From positions 34,941 to 98,940 of the forward strand of contig NZ_ATHV01000028.1 in the NCBI RefSeq assembly GCF_000422205.1: a DNA stretch of 64,000 nt, in the 5' to 3' direction. A program made the translations under genes and the position numbers. Of this stretch, positions 1 to 8,533 are shown piece after piece; position 1 is the stretch's first letter, and each line of letters starts with the position of its first letter. The DNA is from Desulfovibrio sp. X2 (GTDB lineage: Bacteria > Desulfobacterota > Desulfovibrionia > Desulfovibrionales > Desulfovibrionaceae). The notes beneath the pieces are model-generated. The model ran no database searches, was not told the DNA's origin, and saw only the letters and a list, made by a program, of their open reading frames with translations.

Positions 1-94
1 GCGGGAAGAGCGGAAAAGGGGACGGACGGAAAGGGGAGGGAAGCTGCCGGGACGTCAGGCGGTCATCCGAATCTCCGCCGTCTTCCAGCCGTCA

Positions 95-925
95 TCAGCT
101 CTCCAGCCCGAAGAAGCGCGCCGCGTTCTCGCCGGTCCTGCGCCAGACCTCCTCCACCTCGGTGCCCAGCGCCTCGGCGATGGTCCTGGCGGTGAAGGCC
201 ACGAGCGCGGGCTCGTTGCGCGTGCCGCGCCAGGGCTCGGGCGTGAGGTAAGGGCAGTCCGTCTCGATGAGCAGGCGGGAAAGGCCCATGAACTTCACGG
301 CCTCGCGCAGCTCCTCGTTCTTCTTGTAGGAGACGGGGCCGGGGATGGAGACGTGCCAGCCGCGCTCGAGCAGGGCGCGGGCCTGCTCCGTGTCGCCGCC
401 GAAGCAGTGCCAGAGCAGCGGCCTGCCCGCGAAGCCTTCGGCGTCGAGCAGCTCGATGGTCTGGGCGAAGGCGTCCCGGCTGTGGATGACCGGGGGCAGG
501 CCGAGGTCGCGGGCCAGGCCGAGCTGGGCCACGAAGGCCTCCCGCTGCACGGGAAGCGGCATGTCGTCCCAGTAGAGGTCCAGGCCGATCTCGCCCACGG
601 CGCGAAGCCGCGCATCGGCCGCAAAGGCCAGGCGCATGGCCTCGAGGGCCTCGGGCGTGCAGGCGGCCGCCTCGTTGGGATGGATGCCGAGGATGAAGTA
701 GACCTCGGGATGGGCGTCGAAGAGATGACGGCCCGCGGCGTAGGCCTCGGGGCCGAGGAAGACGTTGCCGATGCGGGCCACCCCGGCCGCCCTGGCGCGC
801 GCCAGTACCTCCGGCAGGTCCTCCCCGAAGGTGTCGGCCATGTCCAGGTGGGCGTGGGAATCGACGCCCGCCGGAGGCAGGCCGAGGCTTGCAGGATCGG
901 GACGCGGGGTTTTCTTCTTCGACAT
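95..925 (-). CDS. TatD family metal-dependent hydrolase (DNase-like)
   Basis: A 276-residue TIM-barrel amidohydrolase of the TatD family, whose members are Mg-dependent deoxyribonucleases or related hydrolases. The expected metal ligands are visible: the N-terminal HxH in DSHAHLD, Glu in VGEIGLDLYWD, His in PVIHSRDA, His in LWHCFGGD and Asp in ETDCPYLTP. Length is normal for the family. The start at 925 is chosen because AAGGAG lies 7 nt upstream of that ATG; an in-frame ATG at 961 has no such site. The gene is alone and divergent from the response regulator at 1294. Exact substrate is not deducible. Confidence 0.93.
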   Translation of the reverse strand: MSKKKTPRPDPASLGLPPAGVDSHAHLDMADTFGEDLPEVLARARAAGVARIGNVFLGPEAYAAGRHLFDAHPEVYFILGIHPNEAAACTPEALEAMRLAFAADARLRAVGEIGLDLYWDDMPLPVQREAFVAQLGLARDLGLPPVIHSRDAFAQTIELLDAEGFAGRPLLWHCFGGDTEQARALLERGWHVSIPGPVSYKKNEELREAVKFMGLSRLLIETDCPYLTPEPWRGTRNEPALVAFTARTIAEALGTEVEEVWRRTGENAARFFGLES

Positions 926-1293
926 GCGGCGGCTCCTTGTGCGGGGCTTTGCGTAGCCCATGGCGGGCGGTGTGGAAAGCCTTTTCTGATCTTCACGCTC
1001 ATGATCCGAAAGTGACAGAAAATTTAATTCATCGCCGGAACGTCAAGAATGCCACGCAGTCACGGCATGGTGCGGCAGAAAGGCATGTGAAATGATGGGC
1101 GAACCAGCTTGCTCTTTGTTCATTTTGGGATATACGAAAGAGCCGTGGAGGGGGCGTTCGGTCGCCGGAGGCATTCGCCGAAGCGGCAGACCGCATCCAC
1201 AAAGAGGGATCGATGAACGTGCCTCGGCGTGAGCCGGGTCTCGGCACGAAAGGGCTCCTTCGCCATGGCGGAAGGAGAGGGGGATATACGTCA
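926..1293. other. Intergenic region between TatD and response regulator
   Basis: 368 bases without a convincing gene. It is less GC-rich than its surroundings around 1000-1140 and holds a candidate sigma-70 promoter (1109-1136) for the response regulator. An in-frame ATG at 1213 with GAGGG four bases upstream could extend that regulator by 27 residues. Confidence 0.5.
1109..1136 (+). promoter_or_regulatory. Candidate sigma-70 promoter for the response regulator
   Basis: TTGCTC at 1109-1114 and TATACG at 1131-1136 are separated by 16 nt, in an AT-richer patch. It would give a transcript starting near 1143. This is pattern matching only. Confidence 0.38.
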
Positions 1294-1806
1294 ATGAACG
1301 GCAGCAACGGAGTCGCGCTGGACGGCCTGCCTCCTCTGGGCAACGCGCAGGCGGGCGCCGGACAGGATTCCCGCGGGCAGACTGCGTCGGTGATGACGGC
1401 GGATGCTCCGGCGCCCATCGCCAGCATCCTCGTGGCCGAGGACGACGCGGCCAGCCGCTTCGTCCTCGAGGCCTACCTGCGCCGTCTCGGCTTCCACGTC
1501 ATGTCCGCCGTCAGCTGGCCCGAGGTGCTGGAGGCCATGGCGCGCGAGCACTTCGACCTCGTGATCCTGGACATCGGCCTGCCCGTGATGGACGGCATGG
1601 AGGTTCTCGGCCGCATCCGCGCCGAGAGCTTCTCCCAGCGCGACGTGGCCGTGATCGTCCAGACTGGCTATACGGACTCCGAGGACGTGGACGCCTGCAG
1701 GACCCTGGGCTGCGACGACTTCATCGCCAAACCGTATGATCCTGAAGACCTGCTCGGCAAGGTTCTGGTGACGCTCATGGAGCGCGGCTACGCCCTGCAG
1801 GCCTAG
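1294..1806 (+). CDS. Stand-alone response regulator (receiver domain)
   Basis: A 170-residue protein: about 43 low-complexity N-terminal residues, then one CheY-like receiver domain filling the rest. The acidic pair D50-D51 (LVAEDD), phosphoacceptor D93 (ILDIGLP), T124 (QTGYT) and K146 (IAKPYD) are all present, so it should be phosphorylatable. There is no output domain, so it probably signals by protein contact. The start at 1294 follows a GAGAGGGGG stretch about 10 nt upstream; 1213 is an alternative start. No histidine kinase is adjacent, so its partner is unknown. It ends convergently with the glycosyltransferase gene. Confidence 0.85.
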   Translation: MNGSNGVALDGLPPLGNAQAGAGQDSRGQTASVMTADAPAPIASILVAEDDAASRFVLEAYLRRLGFHVMSAVSWPEVLEAMAREHFDLVILDIGLPVMDGMEVLGRIRAESFSQRDVAVIVQTGYTDSEDVDACRTLGCDDFIAKPYDPEDLLGKVLVTLMERGYALQA

Positions 1807-1827
1807 GTTCGGGCGCTCGGACAGATT

Positions 1828-1844
1828 GTACGTCTAAAACGTAC
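1828..1844. other. Small inverted repeat between convergent genes
   Basis: GTACGT (1828-1833) and ACGTAC (1839-1844) flank a CTAAA loop. It sits between the convergent response regulator and glycosyltransferase genes. There is no T-run, so it is at best a weak transcript end. Confidence 0.3.
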
Positions 1845-1866
1845 CGCGAGCGTTCGCGGTTCGCCC

Positions 1867-2880
1867 TCAGTCGCGCGACATCTCTTCCCACAACGTCAGC
1901 ACGGCCTCTGACTGCGCCTGTGCGGAGCAGGCCCGGGCAGTCGCCTGTCCGGCCGCCAGGGCCGGTCCCAGGCGGGCGTCGCCCGTTTCCCACCACGCAG
2001 CGGCCTGCACGAGGCCGTTGACCGCAGCGGCCACGTCCGCGTCCGCGCACCACAGGCCGTTGCCGCCCCAAGGCACGTCGCGCAGCTCCCACCAGGGGGC
2101 GTAGGCGCCTGGAAAGTCGCCTGCCTGGCGCATGTAGTCGTGCCCCCCGAAACCGCCGAATCCCACGCACAGACAGCCGGAGGCCATGGCCTCGAGCGGC
2201 GGCAGGGGGCAGCCCTCGGGAAAGCCCGTGGCCAGGAAGACGTGGGCCGAGGAGAGCGCCGCGGCCACCTCGGCCTGGCTCATGTTTTCCACGGCCAGCC
2301 AGTGGACCTCGGACAGGCCCGCGCCGCGCCGCCGGGCCGTGAACCCGTCGCGGATCTGCTCGGCCAGGGCCTTGTTCTTGCGCGGCATGAAGGCCACGCG
2401 CAGGGGGCCGCCCGGTTTTTTCGCGGGCGCGGCGAAGCGCGCGAGGTCGATGCCGGGCCTGAGCACGGGGCAGTCCCGGCCGATGGTCTCGAGGATGTAG
2501 CGGCGCACCGGGTCGGACACGGCCAGGAAGGAGACGGGCAGCCCGCGCCAGTCCGCGCCCTGCGGCAGGGCGGAGAAGAGGTAGGCCCAGTTCTGCACGT
2601 AGACCAGGCAGCGCGCCTTGGCCGCGAGGCCCGGCGCCAGGGCGTTGGGCCAGCCCTCGGGCACGAGCCAGCAGTCGCCGGGCGAAAGCGAGAGGGCGTC
2701 CCAGGGAACGACCGGCGCCGCGGCGTCCTCCAGATAGGCCTGGCCGCTCTCGCGCGGCACGAGGAATGCCTCGCGGCCTGCACGGGCCAGCACCTCGGCC
2801 ACGGTGCGCAGCACGGCCACGCCGCCCGTGGCGCGCCTGACCGGGGGCAGGAAGACGAAGGTCCGCATCATCCCTATCAT
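1867..2880 (-). CDS. Glycosyltransferase (GT4-like, GT-B fold)
   Basis: A 337-residue protein that looks like a group 1 / GT4 glycosyltransferase. The N-terminal half starts with FVFLPPVRRATGGV, a nucleotide-fold entry with a glycine loop. The C-terminal half has the usual acceptor-to-donor linker (VLRPGIDLARF) and a donor-site motif TGFPEGCPLPPLEAMASGC, matching the E-x7-E region of this class. Its ATG overlaps the TGA of the upstream gene (ATGA at 2877-2880), implying translational coupling. The neighbouring DUF3431-like gene and the divergent flagellar operon suggest surface or flagellar glycosylation, but the acceptor is unknown. Confidence 0.8.
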   Translation of the reverse strand: MIGMMRTFVFLPPVRRATGGVAVLRTVAEVLARAGREAFLVPRESGQAYLEDAAAPVVPWDALSLSPGDCWLVPEGWPNALAPGLAAKARCLVYVQNWAYLFSALPQGADWRGLPVSFLAVSDPVRRYILETIGRDCPVLRPGIDLARFAAPAKKPGGPLRVAFMPRKNKALAEQIRDGFTARRRGAGLSEVHWLAVENMSQAEVAAALSSAHVFLATGFPEGCPLPPLEAMASGCLCVGFGGFGGHDYMRQAGDFPGAYAPWWELRDVPWGGNGLWCADADVAAAVNGLVQAAAWWETGDARLGPALAAGQATARACSAQAQSEAVLTLWEEMSRD

Positions 2881-3665
2881 CCCTCCCTTGCCCCGGCGCT
2901 TCGGGCCGGGTCACGGCCCAGGCCGCGGGCCGCGGCGGCCTTTTCGGCCGTGTAGCCGTCGCGGGAAAGGGCCGCGTAACCGTTGAAGACGATGTACCAC
3001 AGCCGTTCCAGGGCGTGGCCGGTGTTGCGCGCGTCGTCGGGGTCGGCCTGGACCATGGCCATGGCCGTCTCGTAGAGGCCGCGCGGCCGGAGCAGGATGC
3101 GTTCGCGCGAGACGAGGAGCAGCCCGGCCGGAGCGCGGCAGTGAAAGGTCTCCGGCACCTCGCCGGAGAAGAGCAGGCCGTAGGCCTCGCCGAGCGGGAT
3201 GTCCCGGCCGTGGCCCGCCCATTTCCCCCGGCCTTCGGGATCGAAGAGGTGGTGCGGCCTGCCCGCGCGGTCGCAGCGGACGGCGTAGTCGGCCAGTCCC
3301 TTGAACTTCACCCGTCGGGCGGCCAGCCCGGCCAGCAGATCCGCCATCTCCCGGCCGAGCCCGGCGGGCGCGCGGCCGGTCGATGCGTCCGTCGTCCGAC
3401 CTCCCATGTGGTCGAAGGGCCAGCCCTGGCAGAAGACGGTGTACTCGGGAAAATCGGGCCAGCGCGCGAGGATGTGGTGCAGGTAGGTGTGCGCCTCGCG
3501 GCCGGTGTTGGGGAGGGGGATGCGCGCCGGGCCTGCGGCGCCTCCCGCGGCTGCGCTACCGCCGTTGTCCCCGCCTTTGTCGTAGACGGTGACGGCCGCG
3601 CCCGCGGCCGCAAGCGCGGCCGTCCAGGAGACGTCCTCGCGGTAGCGCGCCACCACGATCTCCAT
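2877..3665 (-). CDS. DUF3431-like protein
   Basis: A 262-residue protein resembling the DUF3431 family. The family-like block is NTGREAHTYLHHILARW followed by YTVFCQGWPFDHMGG, around residues 50-90. The open frame extends upstream to 4031, but that extension overlaps the flgF promoter and start and looks non-coding. ATG 3665 has GAGGG nine bases upstream and begins MEIVVARYRED, an appropriate first beta-strand. The stop overlaps the start of the glycosyltransferase gene, so the two form one operon and probably one pathway. DUF3431 members are poorly characterised, often near polysaccharide genes; the function here is inferred only from the partner. Confidence 0.7.
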   Translation of the reverse strand: MEIVVARYREDVSWTAALAAAGAAVTVYDKGGDNGGSAAAGGAAGPARIPLPNTGREAHTYLHHILARWPDFPEYTVFCQGWPFDHMGGRTTDASTGRAPAGLGREMADLLAGLAARRVKFKGLADYAVRCDRAGRPHHLFDPEGRGKWAGHGRDIPLGEAYGLLFSGEVPETFHCRAPAGLLLVSRERILLRPRGLYETAMAMVQADPDDARNTGHALERLWYIVFNGYAALSRDGYTAEKAAAARGLGRDPARSAGAREG

Positions 3666-3893
3666 TCCCGCGAGCCCTCGGCCCGCAAGGCCGGGGGATG
3701 CCGGTTCCCCTCCCGCGTTCTTTGGGGCGGTGCTGTCCGGGAGCTTCGTGCGCATGGCGGTCTTATGGCACGGGAGCGCGGCAGAGGGAAGGGCGGGAGC
3801 GGGCTTCTCCGCACCGCGCTTTTCGGCCCTGGAACTGTCGCCCCAGGCATTCCCGGCCGGGTCCATCCGGCCGCCGGTTTCGCGTCCGGACCT

Positions 3894-3910
3894 TGGCACG
3901 TCCCCTGCAT
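3894..3910 (+). promoter_or_regulatory. Sigma-54 promoter of the flgF flagellar operon
   Basis: TGGCACG (3894-3900), four bases, then CTGCAT (3905-3910). The invariant GG (3895-3896) and GC (3907-3908) are exactly 10 nt apart, and only one core base differs from the TGGCACG-N4-TTGCA consensus. A start about 12 nt downstream, near 3920, would place the flgF ribosome site (3922-3928) almost at the transcript 5' end. RpoN control of middle flagellar genes is common in proteobacteria. Confidence 0.8.
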
Positions 3911-3936
3911 ACTTGCCGTCCGAGGAGGACCGCTCG

Positions 3937-4764
3937 ATGCAGGACAGCATGTACAGCGCGCTTTTCGGGGCGCTCTCCAACGAGTTCAGGCTCAACCTGA
4001 TCTCCAACAATCTCGCGAACGTGAACACCACGGGCTACAAGCAGGACAAGGTGAGCTTCAAGGACACCTTCCAGCATTTCGCCCATGACTACATTCTTGA
4101 CTCCAAGCCCTTTCTGCGCGGCGAGGCCCTGTGGCCCGACCCGGACGTGAAGGCCAAGCCGCGCCTCTCCGAGCAGACCACGGACTTCAGCCAGGGCGGG
4201 CTTCACCTGACGGGCAACCCCCTGGATTTCGCCATCCAGGGCGACGGCTTCTTCCGGGTGCAGGACCCGACCTCGGGTGCCACCTTTCTGACGCGCAACG
4301 GGAACTTCTCCCTCGACGCCGATGGTCAGATCGTTGACGCCAACGGCAACTACCTGCTCGCGGGCGGCTCGGCCGTGGCCGTGCCCCCGGGCTCGGTGCT
4401 CAGCGTGGACAAGGCGGGCAACATCCAGAGCGGCGGGCAGGTCCTCGGCACCATCGACCTGATGTACGTGGAGGACCCGAAGAAGCTGCAGCGCGTGGGC
4501 AAGAACCTCTACACCGTGCCGCCGGACGCCGGGGTGGTGCCGCAGGCGCTCCAGCCGGGCATGCCCGTGGCCGACGCAAGCGGCGATTCCCAGACCATCC
4601 GTTCGACCATCAACCAGGGATATCTGGAGGCCTCCAATGTGGAGATCGTTCCCGAAATGGTGCGCATGATCGAGGTCAACCGGTCCTTCGAGGCCTACAA
4701 CAAGATCATGCAGGAGTCGGACTCCATCGACAAGCGCGTGATCTCCACCGTCAGCAAGTCATAG
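3937..4764 (+). CDS. flgF: Flagellar proximal rod protein FlgF
   Basis: A 275-residue rod protein of the FlgE/F/G family. The N-terminal rod motif LISNNLANVNTTGYKQDKV and the C-terminal block SNVEIVPEMVRMIEVNRSFEAYNKIM are intact, and the central DFAIQGDGFFRVQ domain is typical. Start 3937 is chosen because GAGGAGG ends 8 nt upstream; the longer open frame runs into the promoter. It is first in a same-strand run reaching flgL. It is distinguished from FlgG by being first, by lower similarity to the FlgG signature and by the following gene being a canonical FlgG. Confidence 0.9.
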   Translation: MQDSMYSALFGALSNEFRLNLISNNLANVNTTGYKQDKVSFKDTFQHFAHDYILDSKPFLRGEALWPDPDVKAKPRLSEQTTDFSQGGLHLTGNPLDFAIQGDGFFRVQDPTSGATFLTRNGNFSLDADGQIVDANGNYLLAGGSAVAVPPGSVLSVDKAGNIQSGGQVLGTIDLMYVEDPKKLQRVGKNLYTVPPDAGVVPQALQPGMPVADASGDSQTIRSTINQGYLEASNVEIVPEMVRMIEVNRSFEAYNKIMQESDSIDKRVISTVSKS

Positions 4765-4789
4765 CCAAGGCATTAGGAGGATCTCCGCC

Positions 4790-5572
4790 ATGATGCGTTC
4801 CCTCTGGACGGCGGCCACCGGCATGGTGGCCATGCAGACCCAGATAGACACACTCTCGAACAACCTGGCCAACGTGAACACCGTGGGCTTCAAGAAGAGC
4901 CGGGCCGAGTTCGAGGACCTCATGTACCAGACCCTGCAGATCGCGGGCACCCTGAACGAAGGCGGCAACCGCATCCCCACGGGCCTGCAGGTGGGCATGG
5001 GCGTGCGGCCGGTCACGGTGCACAAGTACTTCAGCGAGGGCAACTTCCAGAACACGGGCAACCCGCTGGACGTGGCCATCGAGGGCGACGGCTTCTTCCT
5101 GGTCGACTACAACGGCCAGGACGCCTACACCCGCGCGGGTTCCTTCAAGCTGAACAACGACGGCCAGGTGGTCACGGCCAACGGCTACGCCCTGCAGCCC
5201 GCCTTCACCGTGCCCACGGACACGGTCAACGTGGTCATCACGCCCACGGGCCACATCTCGGCCCTGGACAAGTCGGGCAACGAGCTGGCCGGAGCGGACA
5301 TCCAGATCTACCGCTTCATCAACCCCCCCGGCCTGAACGCCGTGGGCAGCAACCTCTATTTCGAGACCCAGGCCAGCGGCGCGGCCGAGGCGGGCACGCC
5401 GGGCGACAACAACTACGGCACCCTGGCCCAGGGCTTCCTGGAAGGCTCCAACGTGGAGCTGGTTGACGAGATGGTCGGCCTGATCGTCGGCCAGCGCGCC
5501 TTCGAGATCAACTCCAAGGCCATCACCACGGCGGACGCCATGCTTCAGACCGCCATCCAGGTGAAGAGGTAG
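4790..5572 (+). CDS. flgG: Flagellar distal rod protein FlgG
   Basis: A 260-residue protein, the normal length for FlgG. The N-terminus MMRSLWTAATGMVAMQTQID and LSNNLANVNTVGFKKSRAEF are near-canonical; LDVAIEGDGFFLV and the C-terminal FLEGSNVELVDEMVGLIVGQ complete the signature. It forms the distal rod that crosses the periplasm and joins the hook. AGGAGG lies 9 nt before the ATG. It follows flgF by 25 nt and precedes flgA by 6 nt, consistent with one mRNA. Confidence 0.96.
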   Translation: MMRSLWTAATGMVAMQTQIDTLSNNLANVNTVGFKKSRAEFEDLMYQTLQIAGTLNEGGNRIPTGLQVGMGVRPVTVHKYFSEGNFQNTGNPLDVAIEGDGFFLVDYNGQDAYTRAGSFKLNNDGQVVTANGYALQPAFTVPTDTVNVVITPTGHISALDKSGNELAGADIQIYRFINPPGLNAVGSNLYFETQASGAAEAGTPGDNNYGTLAQGFLEGSNVELVDEMVGLIVGQRAFEINSKAITTADAMLQTAIQVKR

Positions 5573-5578
5573 CGGATC

Positions 5579-6646
5579 ATGCGTCTTTCGGCAGTCGCAG
5601 CCGTCCTGCTGGCGCTCTTCGCGGCGCTCCTGGCCTGGCCCGCGCCGCGCGTCTTCTCGGCCTCTCCGGCCCCCCTGGTGCTGCCCGAGCCTCCGCCGCG
5701 CGCGACGCCGCAAGGCCTCATGCCGGCGACGCCTCCCGCGACCACGCCGCAGGGACGTTCCTGGACCATCGTGGTGCGCCCGGCGGCCACGGCGCACGGC
5801 CCCAAGGTGCTGGTCGGCGACGTGGCCGACGTCTACGGCGACCTGCCGCAGCAGACCTGGGACAAGATCAAGGCCATGGCGCTCTGCTCGTCTCCGGACA
5901 GGGGGCGCCAGGTGGTGCTGAACCCCGACCAGGTGCGCGCCCTGTTCGCCGCCGCGCTCGGCGACGACATGGCCCGCGGCGTGTCCGTGCGCACGAGCCT
6001 CGCGGTGCAGCGCGGCGGCTTCGTGGTTTCGGGCGAAGAGCTGCGCAAGCTGGTCGTCGCCTTTTTGACGGAGCGGACGAAGGGCATGGCGGGAGAGGTC
6101 AAGGTGCGCGACATCGCGGTGCCCGACGTCCTGTTCCTGCCCGACGACTTCGCGCGCATGGGCGTGGAGCAGCCGCGCCAGATCGCGCCGGGAAAGATAT
6201 CCCTGCGCCTCGACGCCCTGACCGCGGACAGCCGCGTGCTGCGCTCCGTCGCGGCGGGCGCCTTCCTGGACCAGTGGGTGGCCGTGCCCTGCGCGGCCAG
6301 GCCCATCAACACCGGCGACGTCATCACCCCGGACATGGTGGTCAGCGAGCGCAAGAACGCGGCCTACCTGAAGGACGAGCCCGTGCGCGTCAGGCCGGGC
6401 ATACGCGCCAAGCGGCCCATAGGGCAGGGGCTGGCCATCACCCGCGACGACGTGGCCGAGGTGCCCGACGTGGTCAAGGGTGCGACGGTGCAGCTGCTCT
6501 ACAGGGGGACCAACGTGCAGCTGAGCATCAATGCCCAGGCCATGGCCGACGGCTCGCTCGGCGAGGTGATCCCGGTCCGCAACTTGCAATCCGGCAGAGA
6601 GGTGCGCGCCGTCGTCGAGGGTGAAAACACCGTCGTGGTGCGCTGA
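5579..6646 (+). CDS. flgA: Flagellar P-ring assembly chaperone FlgA
   Basis: A 355-residue exported protein. A hydrophobic N-terminus (AAVLLALFAALLAWPAPRVFSA) forms a signal peptide, followed by a proline/alanine-rich linker and the SAF-type FlgA domain in the C-terminal third (RPINTGDVITPDMVV, KRPIGQGLAITRDDV, VQLLYRGTNVQLSINAQAMA). FlgA assists FlgI polymerisation into the P ring in the periplasm. The protein is longer than the enteric version because of its N-terminal half. Position between flgG and flgH supports the call. The start has no strong ribosome site and may be coupled to flgG, six bases away. Confidence 0.9.
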   Translation: MRLSAVAAVLLALFAALLAWPAPRVFSASPAPLVLPEPPPRATPQGLMPATPPATTPQGRSWTIVVRPAATAHGPKVLVGDVADVYGDLPQQTWDKIKAMALCSSPDRGRQVVLNPDQVRALFAAALGDDMARGVSVRTSLAVQRGGFVVSGEELRKLVVAFLTERTKGMAGEVKVRDIAVPDVLFLPDDFARMGVEQPRQIAPGKISLRLDALTADSRVLRSVAAGAFLDQWVAVPCAARPINTGDVITPDMVVSERKNAAYLKDEPVRVRPGIRAKRPIGQGLAITRDDVAEVPDVVKGATVQLLYRGTNVQLSINAQAMADGSLGEVIPVRNLQSGREVRAVVEGENTVVVR

Positions 6647-6660
6647 GAAAGGAGAATCCA

Positions 6661-7368
6661 ATGCGTAACGTTTGGCCGAGCATCATCCTTACCGCCGCGC
6701 TGGCCGCAGGCTGCGCCCCGTCGCGCACGCGGCCCGATCTCATGCCCGTGGTCACGCCGCCTCCGGCCGCCCCGGCGCAGACCCAGGACAATCCCGGCTC
6801 CCTGTTCGGGCAGGGCCAGGCGGACAACCTCTTTTCCGACAACCGCGCGCGCCGCGTGGGCGACGTGGTGGCCGTGCTCGTCAACGACGTGAGCAAAGGC
6901 GAGCACAAGGCCGACACCACGGCCTCGCGCCAGTCCACCATGAACTTCCAGGTCAACTCCTTCCTGGGCCACAGCAAGCTGCCCTACGGCGTTCCCACGC
7001 TCGGCCTGGGCACGCCGGTGAACCCGAGCGTGGCGGCCATCGACACCTCGTCCACCAACGACCACACGGCCACTGGCGACACCAAGCGCGAGTCGCACCT
7101 TTCGGCCTCGGTGGCCGCGCGGGTGGTCCAGGTGCTGCCCAACGGCCTGATGCAGATCGAGGGCGCGCGCGAGCTGCGCATCAACGACGAGACGCAGATC
7201 CTGGTGGTCAAGGGGCTGGTCCGGCCGCAGGACATCGATGCGGACAACTCCATCGGCACGGACAAGCTGGCCGACGCGACCATCGAGTACTACGGCGAGG
7301 GCGTGCTGGCGGACAAGCAGAAGCCCGGCTGGCTGGCCCGCATCCTGGACAACGTCTGGCCCTTCTAA
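6661..7368 (+). CDS. flgH: Flagellar L-ring lipoprotein FlgH
   Basis: A 235-residue outer-membrane lipoprotein. The signal peptide ends in the lipobox LAAGC with the acylated cysteine at residue 18. The conserved FlgH blocks NPGSLFGQGQADNLFSDNRARRVGDVV and, near the C-terminus, RPQDIDADNSIGTDKLADATIEYYGEG are present. It forms the L ring around the rod. AAAGGAGA lies upstream of ATG 6661. It stands between flgA and flgI as in most flagellar operons. Confidence 0.96.
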   Translation: MRNVWPSIILTAALAAGCAPSRTRPDLMPVVTPPPAAPAQTQDNPGSLFGQGQADNLFSDNRARRVGDVVAVLVNDVSKGEHKADTTASRQSTMNFQVNSFLGHSKLPYGVPTLGLGTPVNPSVAAIDTSSTNDHTATGDTKRESHLSASVAARVVQVLPNGLMQIEGARELRINDETQILVVKGLVRPQDIDADNSIGTDKLADATIEYYGEGVLADKQKPGWLARILDNVWPF

Positions 7369-7401
7369 GCTGAGCACAGAGTCTACCGAGAGGAACGGAT
7401 C

Positions 7402-8532
7402 ATGCGCATTCTTCGGGGATGGACCGCACACCGCGCCGCAAGGGCGCTCGCCCTGGCGGGCCTCATGGCCTGCACGCTCCTGGCCGCGCAACCGGCAGGC
7501 GCGGTCCGCATCAAGGACATCGCCACCTTCAAGGGCGTGCGTTCCAACCAGCTCGTGGGTTACGGTCTGGTCGTGGGCCTCGGCGGCACGGGCGACCAGC
7601 GCGGCAGCGATTTCACCATCCAGTCCCTGGTCAACATGCTGGACAAGATGGGCGTGCGCGTGAACCGCGCCGACATCAAGCCCAAGAACGTGGCCGCGGT
7701 CATGGTCACGGCCAACATGATGGTCTCCGCCACCCCGGGCTCGAAGATGGACGTCACGGTCTCGAGCATCGGCGACGCCAAGAACCTGCTCGGGGGCCAG
7801 CTCCTGCTCACGCCGCTCAAGGGCATAGACGGCAACGTCTACGCCACGGCCCAGGGCGCTCTGACGCTCGGCGGCTTCCTGGTGCAGGGCACGGCGGCCC
7901 AGGCGCAGAAGAACACCACCACCGTGGCCATCATCCCGAACGGCGCCACGGTGGAACGCGGCGTGCCCTTCAATTTCAACGACATGCAGAACATGACCCT
8001 GAACCTGTCCGTGGCGGACTTCTCCACCACCATGCAGGCGGTCAAGGCCATCAACCGCGAGATGGGCGGCGACTTCGCCAAGGCCCGCGACATCTCGACC
8101 ATCGACATCGCCGTGCCGCAGAAGTTCCAGGGCAACCTGGTGCCGCTCATGGCCTCGCTCGAGAACATCGAGATCGAGCCCCAGACCCGCGCCCGGGTGG
8201 TCGTGGACGAGAAGACCGGCACCGTGGTCCTGGGCCAGGACGTGCGCCTGGGCAAGGTGGCCGTGGCCCACGGCAACCTGCAGATCGTGGTCTCCAACTC
8301 GGCGCAGGTCAGCCAGCCGCCCGCCTTCAGCGGCGGTCAGACCGTGGCCGTGCCGCAGACGACCATCGGCGTGACCCAGCAGAACAAGCGGCTCATGCTC
8401 ATGGAGGGCGCCACCCTGCGCGAGCTGGTGGACGGCCTGAACGCCATCGGCGCCTCGCCGCAGGACCTCATTTCCATCCTGCGCGCGCTGAAGGCGGCGG
8501 GCGCCCTGATGGCAGACGTGGAGGTGATCTAG
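7402..8532 (+). CDS. flgI: Flagellar P-ring protein FlgI
   Basis: A 376-residue periplasmic protein with a Sec signal (LALAGLMACTLLAAQPAGA). The mature part starts VRIKDIATFKGVRSNQLVGY, then GLVVGLGGTGDQ, the FlgI family signature. The C-terminal TLRELVDGLNAIGASPQDLI is also typical. It polymerises into the P ring in the peptidoglycan layer with help from FlgA. GAGAGGAA precedes the start. Its stop is one base before the flgJ start, so the two are coupled. Confidence 0.96.
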   Translation: MRILRGWTAHRAARALALAGLMACTLLAAQPAGAVRIKDIATFKGVRSNQLVGYGLVVGLGGTGDQRGSDFTIQSLVNMLDKMGVRVNRADIKPKNVAAVMVTANMMVSATPGSKMDVTVSSIGDAKNLLGGQLLLTPLKGIDGNVYATAQGALTLGGFLVQGTAAQAQKNTTTVAIIPNGATVERGVPFNFNDMQNMTLNLSVADFSTTMQAVKAINREMGGDFAKARDISTIDIAVPQKFQGNLVPLMASLENIEIEPQTRARVVVDEKTGTVVLGQDVRLGKVAVAHGNLQIVVSNSAQVSQPPAFSGGQTVAVPQTTIGVTQQNKRLMLMEGATLRELVDGLNAIGASPQDLISILRALKAAGALMADVEVI

Positions 8533-8533
8533 C

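Noticed and set aside
920..960. Possible further family A hairpins near 940 and 29990 (GGCTTTGCGTA- and GGCTTCGCATA-like loops)
   Set aside because: Only the loop-side bases match; the other stems and the GACATCACAC tail are missing.
3766..3783. TGGCAC at 3766 as a sigma-54 promoter
   Set aside because: No GC at the required distance (the sequence continues GGGAGCGCGGC), and a far better match lies at 3894-3910.
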